Shown: positions 25,522-34,610 of the stretch, in pieces
Layout of the letters: each line of letters opens with the position of its first letter
Numbering within the stretch: position 1 is the stretch's first letter
NCBI RefSeq assembly: GCF_022113815.1
Contig: NZ_SGOM01000002.1
Span: 248,001 to 312,000 of the forward strand
Length of the DNA: 64,000 nt
Direction of reading: 5' to 3'
From: Vibrio cincinnatiensis
GTDB lineage: Bacteria > Pseudomonadota > Gammaproteobacteria > Enterobacterales > Vibrionaceae
Translations under genes and position numbers: made by a program
Notes under the pieces: model-generated
Seen by the model: only the letters and a program-made list of their open reading frames with translations
The model's database searches: none
What the model was told of the DNA's origin: nothing

Positions 25522-27195
25522 TTATATACCGATGTCTTCTTGATCCAATTTTGATGAGAGTTGTATCTCATATTGATTAAAAGAGACAACTGACGGTCCG
25601 TGTACCCGCTTGGTGGTAATTTTTTCATCGCCAAACTGCACAGTCACATGGGTAAAGATCTTACCTTTAGCTTCGATGGTATTCAGTTCCAACATCTGTT
25701 CAAACTCGTCATTAAGTAGCTCAACCGCTTCTTTAACTTTTTCCATATGTTCACTAGCTTGATGTTTTTGCTGATCAATCTCGACCAATTCCTCTTCCAT
25801 TCGTTCCGCTTTTGGTCGTTTTTTCAATTCTAACTCCCGACGGATCACATCCATGGTTCTTTCTTGAGCTTGTTTATAATGATCTTTATGTTTAGCGATT
25901 CTATCTTTGTACCACCCATAACGCGCAAACGCCTCAACCGTTGTTGCTGCATCACCTTCTACCCCTAAATTTAAGCAGATGATTTTCCCGCCAACTTTCG
26001 CAGTTCCACCACTCAATGTCCCTTGCTTTTCATTTTTATCTAATACAATAAGATCGTTACCACAACGAATGCTATTGCTCATGCTATGCACTGCAAGCTC
26101 AATATTTTCCGATGCTTGCAACTCAGAAAACTGAGCGTAGTTAGCGCGAATGCTTCTCCCAGATTTCACAACACAAGTTTTAGCCTCATCATCAAATACC
26201 GTATGTCCAATAATGCCTTTACCAATATCAATATCACCTTGTGCTTGTACATCCGCTGATTCAACAAAACCACCAATGGTAATTGAGCCTGTTGCGCGCA
26301 CAATCATTCCCGGTTCAACATCACCAGAAATCACTACACTCCCCTTAAACTTAACATGACCCGTTGCCACACTGACATTATTCAGGCACAGCGCGTTTTC
26401 GACATCAACCGTTTTGTTTTTAATGATTGGCATCCCAGACTGACTTGCCAACAATAGATTTGGATCTGTCGGCGAAATATGGGTTCCTTTGCCGGCAACC
26501 AACACGGCTTCACTACCTGGTTTAGCCGGAATTACCTTTCCTAACACAGTGTAACCCGCTTCCCCTTGTGTCGAGGGTTTACGACGCATAACGGGTTCAT
26601 TTTCACCAACAGTTACCGTTTCTCCCAAATTACGCATATCAACTTTTTGCTCACCTTTGACCACCTTCGGTGCTAGGATACGGGTTGTCACATCCTCCAC
26701 TAATGGAATAAATTGAGCATCTTGCCCTTGAACGGCTTCTTTACCCTGAGCCACTGGTTGAGTAAAGATCTCACCCGGTTTAAGTGTATTACTCATCACG
26801 AGCACTTTTTTTAATGCCAGTTTGTTAATACCTTTGATAACATAGGCTTTAGCAAGAGCGTGCACCAATTCACTGCCATACAACCCTCGTCCACCATAGG
26901 CTCCCGTAACCACCATTGTCGCTAACATATCTTGTTCACTCACGACAATCTCAACGGTCGCATTTCTTTTTTCCGCGATCACGATACCTTCACGAGCCGC
27001 TTTTTTGCCTTCTTTGACGCTATTGATGAATCGATTAACGGCTTCATCCAACACGCAAAATTTACCCGCTCCAATTTTTACCAATGATTCAGTGAGACCG
27101 ATTTTATTCAGTTCTGGAGTAACGCTTGTATCACTCGGCAAACATGCCATAACGCATTTTTTATCTTCCGAGAGCGCAATGAAATCCTTCCACAT
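25522..27195 (-). CDS. DUF342 (FapA-type) polymer-forming protein
   Basis: A 557-residue cytoplasmic protein; the start at 27195 is set by AAGGTGGAG. An N-terminal region (1-about 190) precedes a right-handed repeat domain (about 230-420; SVVISGDVEPGMIVRATGSI, GGFVESADVQAQGDIDIGKG, GIIGHT) like bactofilin/FapA folds. A coiled coil (about 430-510) and a short tail complete it. FapA-like proteins appear in Vibrio in flagellar or membrane-localisation roles; no flagellar gene is nearby, so its job is unclear. Confidence 0.85.
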   Translation of the reverse strand: MWKDFIALSEDKKCVMACLPSDTSVTPELNKIGLTESLVKIGAGKFCVLDEAVNRFINSVKEGKKAAREGIVIAEKRNATVEIVVSEQDMLATMVVTGAYGGRGLYGSELVHALAKAYVIKGINKLALKKVLVMSNTLKPGEIFTQPVAQGKEAVQGQDAQFIPLVEDVTTRILAPKVVKGEQKVDMRNLGETVTVGENEPVMRRKPSTQGEAGYTVLGKVIPAKPGSEAVLVAGKGTHISPTDPNLLLASQSGMPIIKNKTVDVENALCLNNVSVATGHVKFKGSVVISGDVEPGMIVRATGSITIGGFVESADVQAQGDIDIGKGIIGHTVFDDEAKTCVVKSGRSIRANYAQFSELQASENIELAVHSMSNSIRCGNDLIVLDKNEKQGTLSGGTAKVGGKIICLNLGVEGDAATTVEAFARYGWYKDRIAKHKDHYKQAQERTMDVIRRELELKKRPKAERMEEELVEIDQQKHQASEHMEKVKEAVELLNDEFEQMLELNTIEAKGKIFTHVTVQFGDEKITTKRVHGPSVVSFNQYEIQLSSKLDQEDIGI

Positions 27196-27384
27196 AATGC
27201 TCCACCTTACGGCATTCTTTCCATTTATTACGCAGTGTATAAAAAATCGTTGCTGAGCTAAATCATTCAATATTCAGAGTAAGGGTTACATCACTTGATG
27301 GGCATATTTTCACCTAAGCGATGCTGGTTTTCTAGGCTATCTTGCTATGGAATGCCATTAATTTAACAAAGATGCCGTCACTGA

Positions 27385-27657
27385 TTAACGAATAAAGTGA
27401 GCAATATCAGGAAAGATAGCTGGAGTATCGAATCGATAAATGGCATGGATCGTTTGACCTTCGTGGAGGAAATTAAGTGATTCACAAAGCTGAGAAGCAA
27501 AGAGAAAATCCGTGCCAGACATACTTGAACCCGAGGATGCTTGAACATGACCATTATGCGTCAGATAGAATTCAACAAATTGATGTTGAGGCTGATAATG
27601 AACCTCACAGGTAACACTATATTCATCAGTAAGTGATTGAAGTGCCGACTCTCGCAG
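27385..27657 (-). pseudogene. cut-off C-terminal half of the response regulator's HATPase domain
   Basis: The 90 codons directly after the stop at 27660-27658 stay open in the same frame as the upstream gene and have no good start codon. Read through, the joint ...DPEGFLHYH-stop-LRESALQSL... matches the RsbW-like HATPase pattern in which the residue before LR is usually Gln, so a CAA to TAA change would explain it. The rest (EFYLTHNGH, FLFASQLCESLNFLHEGQ, AIYRF) fits the second half of that domain, though the glycine-rich ATP lid is degraded. Confidence 0.7.
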
Positions 27658-29076
27658 TTAGTGGTAGTGAAGAAAGCCTTCAGGATCCTCTTTTAGCGAT
27701 ACAGGTAACTGTAGTAACCCTTGCTCGATCATGCTAGCAAAAAGCTCAGATAAAATCGCACAAAGAAAATCTAAATGATGATTGGTATGAATTATACCTT
27801 TGAGAAAAGCGCGAACTTCATTCATGACGATCACTTGTTTTAATACGTGAGCAGGAAAACAGAGCTCACTTTTACAAGGAATGGGGCTCAGTAATGATTC
27901 ACGACTTGAGGGGATCCATTTCGCATTAATCACTGGAAATGACATCATAAGCAAAGAGAGATACGTCTTTTGCTCTTTCGTCGAAAATTGCTCAATCGCC
28001 TCATACACGCTATTTACCGTTTGATTCTCTACCTCTTGAGTCAATAACCTTTCTAAACGAAGTTCTCCAAATGGTTCACCTTGCTCATTCATCACCTCAG
28101 TCAACCCTTTCGTACAGCAAAAAATTTTCTGACCGGGGTCTAATTTAAAGTGTTTAATATCGCAACTAAACGCCTTTGTCCCCCGTTCACCTAATGGGGG
28201 GTGAGTCGGTACTAGCCGTTTAACCAACTGGCCTGAAGGCGATACGATGTAACTATTTGGTAACCCTCCTCCCCACCAAGACACATCAAACCCATTAGAG
28301 TGTATTTCAAATAGATGTGCGGCAAGGTTGATTCCATCCGGTAAAAAATTAATCAACTTTTGGTTTAATTCTGTCACCATTTCACTCAAAGCACAGCCTT
28401 GCTCAGCCAATGAAAAAAAAGCACGGGTTACAGGTATATTCGCCATTGCCGCTGGCAGTCCATCGGTACTGGAATCGGCAATCATGGCATAGACGCCACC
28501 ATGCACGCGACGAGCAACCAATATTAAATCACCATGAAAGAGTGTGGCGGGGCTGGACATAGAATGAATCCCATAAATCGGTTCAATTTGCACACTCATT
28601 TCATCCATAAGATGATGAAAGATAGACTCGGCAATGGCATATTCTTGTTGTACTCGATCATGATAGGCTTGCAGTTGATCACGTTGTTGTCTTAATTGCT
28701 GATGCATTTGTACAATGCGAAAATGAGCTTGTATTTTCGCTAACAGCACGCGTTTCTCGACAGGCTTTAGAATGAAGTCGTCCCCTAATGAAAGGCAACG
28801 AGCAAACGATTCTTGATCATCTAATACCGTGAGAAATAAGATAGGGATATGATGTTTTGGAAAAGCGCGGCGAATATCCTGAGCGGTAGTAAATCCATCT
28901 TTTACCGGCATCATGACATCCAGTAGGATAATATCGGGTAATAACGACATTTTTTGCATGGCCTGAACAACATATTGGCCATTCTCAAACAGATCAATAT
29001 GCTCCGAAATGGGGGCTAACATCATACGACACAACTCTCGATTTGTTGCATGATCATCAACGATCATTACTCGCAT
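27658..29076 (-). CDS. response regulator with PP2C-like phosphatase and truncated HATPase domain
   Basis: An intact receiver domain (residues 1-120; acidic pair D7/D8, phospho-acceptor D53, T83, K104) leads through a coiled linker to a SpoIIE/PP2C-like domain (about 155-385) and the first part of an HATPase domain (about 415-472). Full-length relatives are phosphorylation-controlled partner-switch regulators. Here the phosphatase has lost metal-binding acids: the usual SDG reads TKG (K323) and the C-terminal DD pair is absent. The HATPase N-box has S448 and Q452 where Asn and His are expected. A TAA at 27660-27658 then ends the chain early. Probably a decaying or signal-only protein. Confidence 0.8.
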   Translation of the reverse strand: MRVMIVDDHATNRELCRMMLAPISEHIDLFENGQYVVQAMQKMSLLPDIILLDVMMPVKDGFTTAQDIRRAFPKHHIPILFLTVLDDQESFARCLSLGDDFILKPVEKRVLLAKIQAHFRIVQMHQQLRQQRDQLQAYHDRVQQEYAIAESIFHHLMDEMSVQIEPIYGIHSMSSPATLFHGDLILVARRVHGGVYAMIADSSTDGLPAAMANIPVTRAFFSLAEQGCALSEMVTELNQKLINFLPDGINLAAHLFEIHSNGFDVSWWGGGLPNSYIVSPSGQLVKRLVPTHPPLGERGTKAFSCDIKHFKLDPGQKIFCCTKGLTEVMNEQGEPFGELRLERLLTQEVENQTVNSVYEAIEQFSTKEQKTYLSLLMMSFPVINAKWIPSSRESLLSPIPCKSELCFPAHVLKQVIVMNEVRAFLKGIIHTNHHLDFLCAILSELFASMIEQGLLQLPVSLKEDPEGFLHYH

Positions 29077-29208
29077 AATAATGCCTCACTTACTCAGTCT
29101 TTGCTGTTATTCAACGATAGGCTTAATTCCTTATCAAAATATAGTTCAGTTTACTCAATGGGGCGAACCAGGTTTTAGCCCCATGGTTAATCACGTCTTA
29201 GCTCAGCA

Positions 29209-30075
29209 TTAACGCTCGGTAAGCGCTTTAATGAGTACCGATGTATCCATACGCCCAAACCCTTGCGAAGATAGCTCCTGATACCTTTGAGCCGTGTTTT
29301 CTGTCATGGGTAACTGAATTCCCTGCCGCTTAGCCTCGTCGAGACAAAAATCGAGATCTTTAATCATCCAATCAATCGCAAACCCAAAGTCAAAACGCTC
29401 TTCAGCCATAGTTATGGCTCGGTTTTCCATCTGCCATGATCCGGCCGCACCATTTTTTAAACAAGAAACTAAGGTGGGAATATCTAACCCCGCTTGTTTT
29501 GCCAGTACTAAGCCTTCAGACAGACCATTCAATACACCAGCAATACAAATTTGATTCACCATTTTTGCTCTTTGCCCTTGTCCTACTTCCCCCATCAAGA
29601 CAGATGAGCGACCATAAGCATTAAACACTGGCTGAAGCTCACTAAAGAGCACATTATCGCCGCCGCACATAATGGTGAGTTGTCCATTTTCAGCACCAGC
29701 TTGCCCACCAGAAACGGGAGCATCCATAAAGAGAATACCAGCCTGAGCAGCAGCTGCTGCCACTTCTTGGGCCAGTAAAGCTGAAGTGGTAGTATGGTCC
29801 ACTAATATTGCTCCCGGCTTCATGTAAGCCAAAGCACCTTGCTCATGCGTGGTCATACTACGGACATCGTCATCATTACCGACACAGGTTAAAACAACAT
29901 CCGCTTGCGCGACACACTCAGCCACTGAATTTGCCGCTTTTCCACCATACTGTTTTGCCCATGCTAACGCTTTCTCAGTGGTACGATTAAAAACGGTGAC
30001 CTCAAACCCAGCTTTAACAAGGTGCCCAGCCATCGGATACCCCATGACACCTAAACCAATGAAACTGACTTTCAT
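29209..30075 (-). CDS. NAD(P)-dependent beta-hydroxyacid dehydrogenase (3-hydroxyisobutyrate type)
   Basis: A 288-residue member of the 6-phosphogluconate/3-hydroxyisobutyrate dehydrogenase family. The nucleotide loop GLGVMGYPM (7-15), the substrate motif DAPVSGGQAGAENG (118-131) and the catalytic Lys171 in GQGQRAKMVNQ are intact. Possible substrates include 3-hydroxyisobutyrate, tartronate semialdehyde/glyoxylate, or succinic semialdehyde; sequence alone does not choose. AAGGAG precedes the ATG. No valine-degradation genes are near it. Confidence 0.9.
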   Translation of the reverse strand: MKVSFIGLGVMGYPMAGHLVKAGFEVTVFNRTTEKALAWAKQYGGKAANSVAECVAQADVVLTCVGNDDDVRSMTTHEQGALAYMKPGAILVDHTTTSALLAQEVAAAAAQAGILFMDAPVSGGQAGAENGQLTIMCGGDNVLFSELQPVFNAYGRSSVLMGEVGQGQRAKMVNQICIAGVLNGLSEGLVLAKQAGLDIPTLVSCLKNGAAGSWQMENRAITMAEERFDFGFAIDWMIKDLDFCLDEAKRQGIQLPMTENTAQRYQELSSQGFGRMDTSVLIKALTER

Positions 30076-30225
30076 ACAAACTCCTTTTTATTTTTCTCTC
30101 CGCATTAAACCCTTTCATACGAAAAGCACCTCGAATCCCAAACTGATTACGGCTGGAAGGTCTATGTTTATTAAAGTGATGATGCTCAATGATGGTAAGT
30201 GCAATTTGCCTCAATCAATAGAGAC

Positions 30226-30248
30226 AAAAAAGCCGAGATAAACTCGGC
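30226..30248 (-). terminator. intrinsic terminator after the YeeN-type gene
   Basis: On the minus strand GCCGAG (30248-30243) pairs with CTCGGC (30237-30232), followed by six T (30231-30226). Confidence 0.92.
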
Positions 30249-30260
30249 AGTTAGCTTGTT

Positions 30261-30980
30261 TTATGCGATATCCGCGTTGTGGTAAACCTGTTGGACATCA
30301 TCGCAGTCATCCAACATGTCTAAAAACTTCTGGAATTTTTCTGCATCTTCGCCACTAACAACTGTCTGATTTTGTGGAACAAAAGTAATTTCTTCCACAT
30401 CAATGGTTAGCTCAGGAAAGGCATTCGTTAAGGCTGTTTTTGCTTTAAAGAATTCAGTATTAGGAGCAAAAACGGTGATAACCCCCTCTTCCGATTCAAT
30501 ATCGGTAACATCAACATCTTCCATCATCAGAGCTTCTAGCACGGACTCTTCGTCATCACCTTTAAACTGGAAAACAGCTTGATGATCAAACATGTGTGCC
30601 ACAACACCCGGAGTACCAATTTTTGCGCCCGTTTTTACAAAACATTGGCGAACGTCTTGATAAGTACGATTACCATTGTCGGTTAAGCAGTCAACGATTA
30701 CACTTGCACCACCAGGACCAAAACCTTCATAGCGTGCTGGTTGATAATCTTCCCCACCACTACCATTCGCTTTATCAAGCGCTTTTTCGATAACGTGTGC
30801 AGGAACTTGATCTTTCTTCGCTTTTGCAATCAGGTGACGAAGCGACAAGTTCATGTCAGGATCCGTACCACCATTTTTTGCACATACGTAAATTTCTTTA
30901 CCATACTTGGAATAAACTTTAATCTTTGCGCCTTGAGTCTTGGCCATAGAGGCTTTGCGCACTTCAAAACTTCTTCCCAT
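30261..30980 (-). CDS. YebC/PmpR family protein, YeeN type
   Basis: A 239-residue protein of the DUF28 family. YebC members act as translation factors at proline stretches or as transcription regulators. The overall pattern is closer to E. coli YeeN than YebC: it begins MGR, then [20 protein letters not shown], with [20 protein letters not shown] (about 84-103), FDHQAVF and a final [17 protein letters not shown] precedes the ATG. It has its own strong terminator. Its place close to the chromosome II origin is usual in Vibrio. Confidence 0.92.
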   Translation of the reverse strand: MGRSFEVRKASMAKTQGAKIKVYSKYGKEIYVCAKNGGTDPDMNLSLRHLIAKAKKDQVPAHVIEKALDKANGSGGEDYQPARYEGFGPGGASVIVDCLTDNGNRTYQDVRQCFVKTGAKIGTPGVVAHMFDHQAVFQFKGDDEESVLEALMMEDVDVTDIESEEGVITVFAPNTEFFKAKTALTNAFPELTIDVEEITFVPQNQTVVSGEDAEKFQKFLDMLDDCDDVQQVYHNADIA

Positions 30981-31053
30981 TGGGATGTTCTCTCTAGTTC
31001 AATTTAATGCGACGGGTAAACAAAAATGTTCCATTTTTGTTTAATAATGAACG

Positions 31054-31263
31054 CTACGCGACACCCATTATTCGTTTATATTTATCCACTGACTGCTGAA
31101 ACCACTCCTTTTCTTGCTCAGAAACCAGTTTGGAAAGCTGCTTAGTGACCACATCAGGTCCACATTTTGCCTGCTTCATCTTCCAAACTAAAAAAGAAGC
31201 CTGTTTATCTAGCTCTATTTTGTTTTTCTGCTCTGCATCGAGTAATGCAAGGTTAAAAGGCAT
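31054..31263 (-). CDS. small conserved Vibrio protein (DUF3283-like)
   Basis: A 69-residue, charged, probably helical protein (NKIELDKQASFLVWKMKQAKCG). It resembles the Vibrio family DUF3283, as far as I can judge from memory. No membrane segment or signal peptide. Function unknown. The ribosome binding site is weak. It lies 73 bases upstream of the YeeN-type gene on the same strand. Confidence 0.65.
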   Translation of the reverse strand: MPFNLALLDAEQKNKIELDKQASFLVWKMKQAKCGPDVVTKQLSKLVSEQEKEWFQQSVDKYKRIMGVA

Positions 31264-31420
31264 GAGAAAATCTACAATCAGTCAAACGTGGGGCTGAATA
31301 TAGCATAAAAATGATCAAAATTCAGAAGCAAAATATTGCCTTAGCCCCCTAAAATCAACAAAACCGCAAAAAATAAAGGGTGGCTAATGCCACCCTTATC
31401 AATTCGCCATTTAGGCACTT

Positions 31421-31618
31421 CTAGTGAAGTAGACCCAATTCCTTTGCTTCCTCAATGGTTAAGCCGCTTTCTCGTATTTCTCGTAGTGTTTCAATACGAC
31501 GACGAGCTTCGGCAGACTTAAGATTTTTCACTGGGCGTTGTGTCTCTACTTCATCCGTGAAGTCCCACTTATTTGCGATATTTGTTATTTCATCATGGTC
31601 AATTGAATTTATAGACAT
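31421..31618 (-). CDS. small conserved protein
   Basis: A 65-residue protein with start at 31618, fixed by GGAGG seven bases upstream. It is acidic at the N-terminus and has a basic-acidic helix at the C-terminus (AEARRRIETLREIRESGLTIEEAKELGLL). I recognise it only as a typical small Vibrio hypothetical; the RRRIE stretch is reminiscent of PA3496-like proteins but this is uncertain. Its promoter side faces the gene-free stretch downstream of rctB. Confidence 0.65.
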   Translation of the reverse strand: MSINSIDHDEITNIANKWDFTDEVETQRPVKNLKSAEARRRIETLREIRESGLTIEEAKELGLLH

Positions 31619-31639
31619 TGCAACCTCCGAACAAACCAT

Positions 31640-32024
31640 GTCAGGGACAAGTAATCTGTAGCAAAAGGCGAAAACCTTGTTAAGCAGATTTAAGCCAGAG
31701 TGTGACTAAAGCGAGAGTTCGAGTATCTAATCAACAAATCACTCAATTATCTTTTGCTCAACCTTCAGTATAGAAGTACATTTGAGGAATTATCTTCAAA
31801 AAACAAAACAGATCAATCTCTCATTTATAATCGATTTCCGCGTCTGCTAAAGACTTAAGTCACGATTGTTTATTTTATCCATACTGAATTATCTTAGTAG
31901 ATCCCACCATCAAGATCCCAATGTCCTAGTGATCAAAATTGACCTACAAAAAACAATGGAAACATGATCAAGGGATCATGAAATTAGAGAGGAAATATCC
32001 TTTGGATCAGCAAAAAATTAGGAT
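31640..32024. other. gene-free AT-rich stretch downstream of rctB
   Basis: No convincing gene. It holds several GATC sites (around 31810, 31907, 31914, 31930 and 31963-31980) that become frequent towards rctB. The promoter of the 65-residue gene should also lie here. Confidence 0.6.
31963..31980. promoter_or_regulatory. RctB-like palindromic site downstream of rctB
   Basis: CATGATC (31963-31969) and GATCATG (31974-31980) flank AAGG; the left half reads ATGATCAAGGG, close to the V. cholerae RctB 12-mer core ATGATCAAGAG. Binding by RctB is inference. Confidence 0.45.
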
Positions 32025-32055
32025 AAAAAAAAGCGAGCCCTTGGGGGGAGCTCGC
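32025..32055 (-). terminator. intrinsic terminator after rctB
   Basis: On the minus strand GCGAGC (32055-32050) pairs with GCTCGC (32038-32033), followed by eight T (32032-32025). It lies about 160 bases after the rctB stop. Confidence 0.9.
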
Positions 32056-32212
32056 CAACATCATATTTGAATGTAACAATATGAGCCAATCTATCAATAT
32101 TTAGATAGGACAAAAGGTTGTCTATTCGTAAAGAATCATACCGCTGTCTTACCGTCAGCATTGTCAAAAAAAGGTCAAGGTTCGGTTGGTTTTTTATCTC
32201 TGCCATATCCTA

Positions 32213-34189
32213 TTAAATACCGATAGCAACATCATCAAGCGCTCGAAATACGGTATCATCCAAATGCCCTTCATAAACTAATTTACACACTTTTCGACGC
32301 ACCGCTAGGCCTGAAATCACGCGTTCGATAGACAAGTGTTTGTCACTATTTTGTTTATTATAAAGATCAATAATCTTACTGAGCGTTTCGTAAGGAATGA
32401 TATCATCATCAGCTCTTAACCAATCAAGCTTCTCTATCAACTCCTGACACTCTTCTCGAATGGATGAAGGTGCATGTCCAGTCATTGCCGCGAGCGCTGT
32501 AATACTACGTTCTAGAGCCTCTGGAGAGGTGTATTTAGATAGCGTGATGGTTATCTCATCAGCATTAATCTCAACCAAATGTTTACGCTGTTTGACTCGA
32601 CGGCCAAGCTTTCCACGTGGAGAAGGGGCTTTTCTCTGAATCGGCTCAAATTCACCATCAATAATTTCGGATAATTCATCCAATCGTTGTTTAGAAACCA
32701 TTTCATTACGCAATGGATTTGGCAGTGTTGGAGCCATATTGCGCTTGCCCGCATTGGTAGTTTTGGCGCGAGAGTAACGTAGAACTTCTTCAACATCACA
32801 CTTTATGTCAACCTGATAATCGGTAATTTTGTCTTTTTCGAACAAGGTATTCACCGTTAAATGGTAACCCCATAAGTTAACCATGAAGTGATCGTCGGCT
32901 TTATCTTTTTCAGCTAAACGTCTTAACTCTCGGATCAAATCCATCGAAAAACGCCGCCACTCAATGTTTCGAGCAAGCTTTTGATTCAATTCGCTCAACA
33001 ACATCACATCGGTATGACGGCGTGACATACGGCTACGAAAATACGAGTAGAGCTGAAACACTAAGGTGTGTTGTTTTAAAATTTCCGGTGGAAATAAGAA
33101 AAAATAATCTCGAGTCATCAATTCTTCAAAAAATGAGGGTTCCCAAACTAAGATATACAAATTAGGTTTGATGCGAATCTCACCATCACTGCCTTCGGTA
33201 GGCGCTTCTTCTGAAGCGGTGATCGTGCGTGCAAGAAAACGGAAACGATCACTTTTGAAGCCTTCGGGCATATTTTCACTTAGCCAGCGTCCTGTTAATT
33301 CATGCAATTGAAAGTCCGTAAACTCGATTCGATCAATACTATCTCGGATGGAATCACGTGCTGGACCGCTGTCTTTTTTGCCCCTCAAGGACAAAATATC
33401 GGTAATATAGAGCGGTGTCTTATTGGGAACATATTTAGCATTGAGCTGATAGTCTTCTTGATGATGATCATGGTATTGCACCGTTAAAGTAAACAGGGCA
33501 AATAAAGTCATAAGATCGTCAACGGTCATAATATTTTTTGATGATCGAGTTTCAATTACGGCGCGAGTACCTGAAATTGATACCATTGATTTTTGATAAC
33601 TTTTTCGAGTCCGTGGAGGAGCCAGTGCCTGATCAATGATCCCAGCCCAATTGGTGGGGGAAACCACAAATTGATCAGCTTCATCTTTCATTGCTGGGGG
33701 AGTATTTAGGCCATGTTCGTGCAATAAACGCTGGTTTACTTGCGTTTGTGCTAACGCTTTTGACCGTTTACGTTTTTCCGTTTGTTTAACCGATTCAGTG
33801 ACTAAACTGGTAGAACCTAAAACCGAAATCAATTGATTTGGATTAACAAAGCGGTGAAGCATGGTTTTTCCAGCAAGCCCCTCTTCAAAACGAACAGGAA
33901 CTTGTTTAAATAAACCAATGGCGACAGCTGCTCTTAAACGTTGTTGAATGGCTGCCCTTGTAAGTTGACCATCCGTTGCTTCAATCAGCTCTGTAGTCGA
34001 TACCAAGCCATCTCGGCTTCGAAAGCCACGCAATGAAATTAAGTTCAATAGTTCAACAATACTTTTTGTAACACCTTTGAAATGCTGATATTGCTCAATC
34101 CAATCCACGGCGGCTTCTGAAACTTCAAAGAGATGGCCATCTTTGTGGCTTCTGGGGGCGTTTATCAGCAATTTTTCTTCAGAGATCAT
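32213..34189 (-). CDS. rctB: chromosome II replication initiator RctB
   Basis: Initiator of Vibrio chromosome II replication; it binds Dam-methylated iterons to open the origin and other sites to restrain it. The ATG at 34189 gives 658 residues, the V. cholerae RctB length; GGA lies seven bases upstream, and the earlier in-frame codons have no similarity. Highly conserved blocks include KDGHLFEVSEAAVDWIEQYQ (about 16-35), TRAAIQQRLRAAVA, PPRTRKSYQKSMVSISGTRA, SEADGEIRIKPNLYILVWEP-like residues near 330 and LGRRVKQRKH (about 530-540). Winged-helix DNA-binding domains are known for the family. Transcribed away from the origin. Confidence 0.98.
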   Translation of the reverse strand: MISEEKLLINAPRSHKDGHLFEVSEAAVDWIEQYQHFKGVTKSIVELLNLISLRGFRSRDGLVSTTELIEATDGQLTRAAIQQRLRAAVAIGLFKQVPVRFEEGLAGKTMLHRFVNPNQLISVLGSTSLVTESVKQTEKRKRSKALAQTQVNQRLLHEHGLNTPPAMKDEADQFVVSPTNWAGIIDQALAPPRTRKSYQKSMVSISGTRAVIETRSSKNIMTVDDLMTLFALFTLTVQYHDHHQEDYQLNAKYVPNKTPLYITDILSLRGKKDSGPARDSIRDSIDRIEFTDFQLHELTGRWLSENMPEGFKSDRFRFLARTITASEEAPTEGSDGEIRIKPNLYILVWEPSFFEELMTRDYFFLFPPEILKQHTLVFQLYSYFRSRMSRRHTDVMLLSELNQKLARNIEWRRFSMDLIRELRRLAEKDKADDHFMVNLWGYHLTVNTLFEKDKITDYQVDIKCDVEEVLRYSRAKTTNAGKRNMAPTLPNPLRNEMVSKQRLDELSEIIDGEFEPIQRKAPSPRGKLGRRVKQRKHLVEINADEITITLSKYTSPEALERSITALAAMTGHAPSSIREECQELIEKLDWLRADDDIIPYETLSKIIDLYNKQNSDKHLSIERVISGLAVRRKVCKLVYEGHLDDTVFRALDDVAIGI

Positions 34190-34239
34190 GTTCATTCCGT
34201 ATTGCACTAGCCGTAATATCGCTATAGTTCCAAGAAGCA

Positions 34240-34402
34240 TAAAGAAAAAGTGATCATAAATAAAGAGAAATTTATTGTTTTTAAATAACTGATCTTTTTG
34301 ATTATTCTGATAAGTATTGATTAATATGATCTAATGATCAGGCTGCGGTTTTCACTTTAACTCATTGGTTTTAAATAATATTTATTTTTAACTTCTTGAA
34401 GC
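34240..34402. other. AT-rich candidate DNA unwinding element of oriCII
   Basis: A strongly AT-rich stretch between the iteron array and rctB, including AAATAATATTTATTTTTAA (34373-34391). It has scattered GATC sites at 34251, 34291, 34328 and 34336. In V. cholerae the unwinding element and an IHF site occupy this position; I did not identify a definite IHF site. The rctB promoter must also lie here. Confidence 0.65.
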
Positions 34403-34528
34403 ATGATCATGTCAAATCTGCAACGATGATCATCGTTATTCAGTAAGCATGATCAAACAAGGCTCGAACGATGATCATCAAGTGTTCGAATCTATGATCA
34501 ATGGCTCGCAGGATCAATGATCAAGAAA
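34403..34528 (+). repeat. oriCII iteron array: six ATGATCA 12-mers
   Basis: Six direct copies start at 34403, 34426, 34449, 34471, 34494 and 34517, a spacing of 22-23 bases (about two helical turns). All share ATGATCA; the last reads ATGATCAAGAAA, close to the V. cholerae core. Each contains GATC, so Dam methylation should control RctB binding, as known in V. cholerae, which also has six. Confidence 0.93.
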
Positions 34529-34538
34529 GATACACAAC

Positions 34539-34547
34539 TTATCCACA
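34539..34547 (+). promoter_or_regulatory. DnaA box
   Basis: TTATCCACA is a perfect consensus DnaA box, 11 bases after the last iteron. Confidence 0.9.
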
Positions 34548-34610
34548 TTCATTGGGGAGAGATTGTTCTCCATTGATACTTTTGCTGTTTTTTCCACCTT
34601 GTTAAGCCTT

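Noticed and set aside
32018..32206. 62-codon minus-strand frame starting six bases after the rctB stop
   Set aside because: It overlaps the strong rctB terminator at its 3' end and its AGGA lies only two bases before the ATG. It could be translated by coupling, but I cannot support it as a gene.
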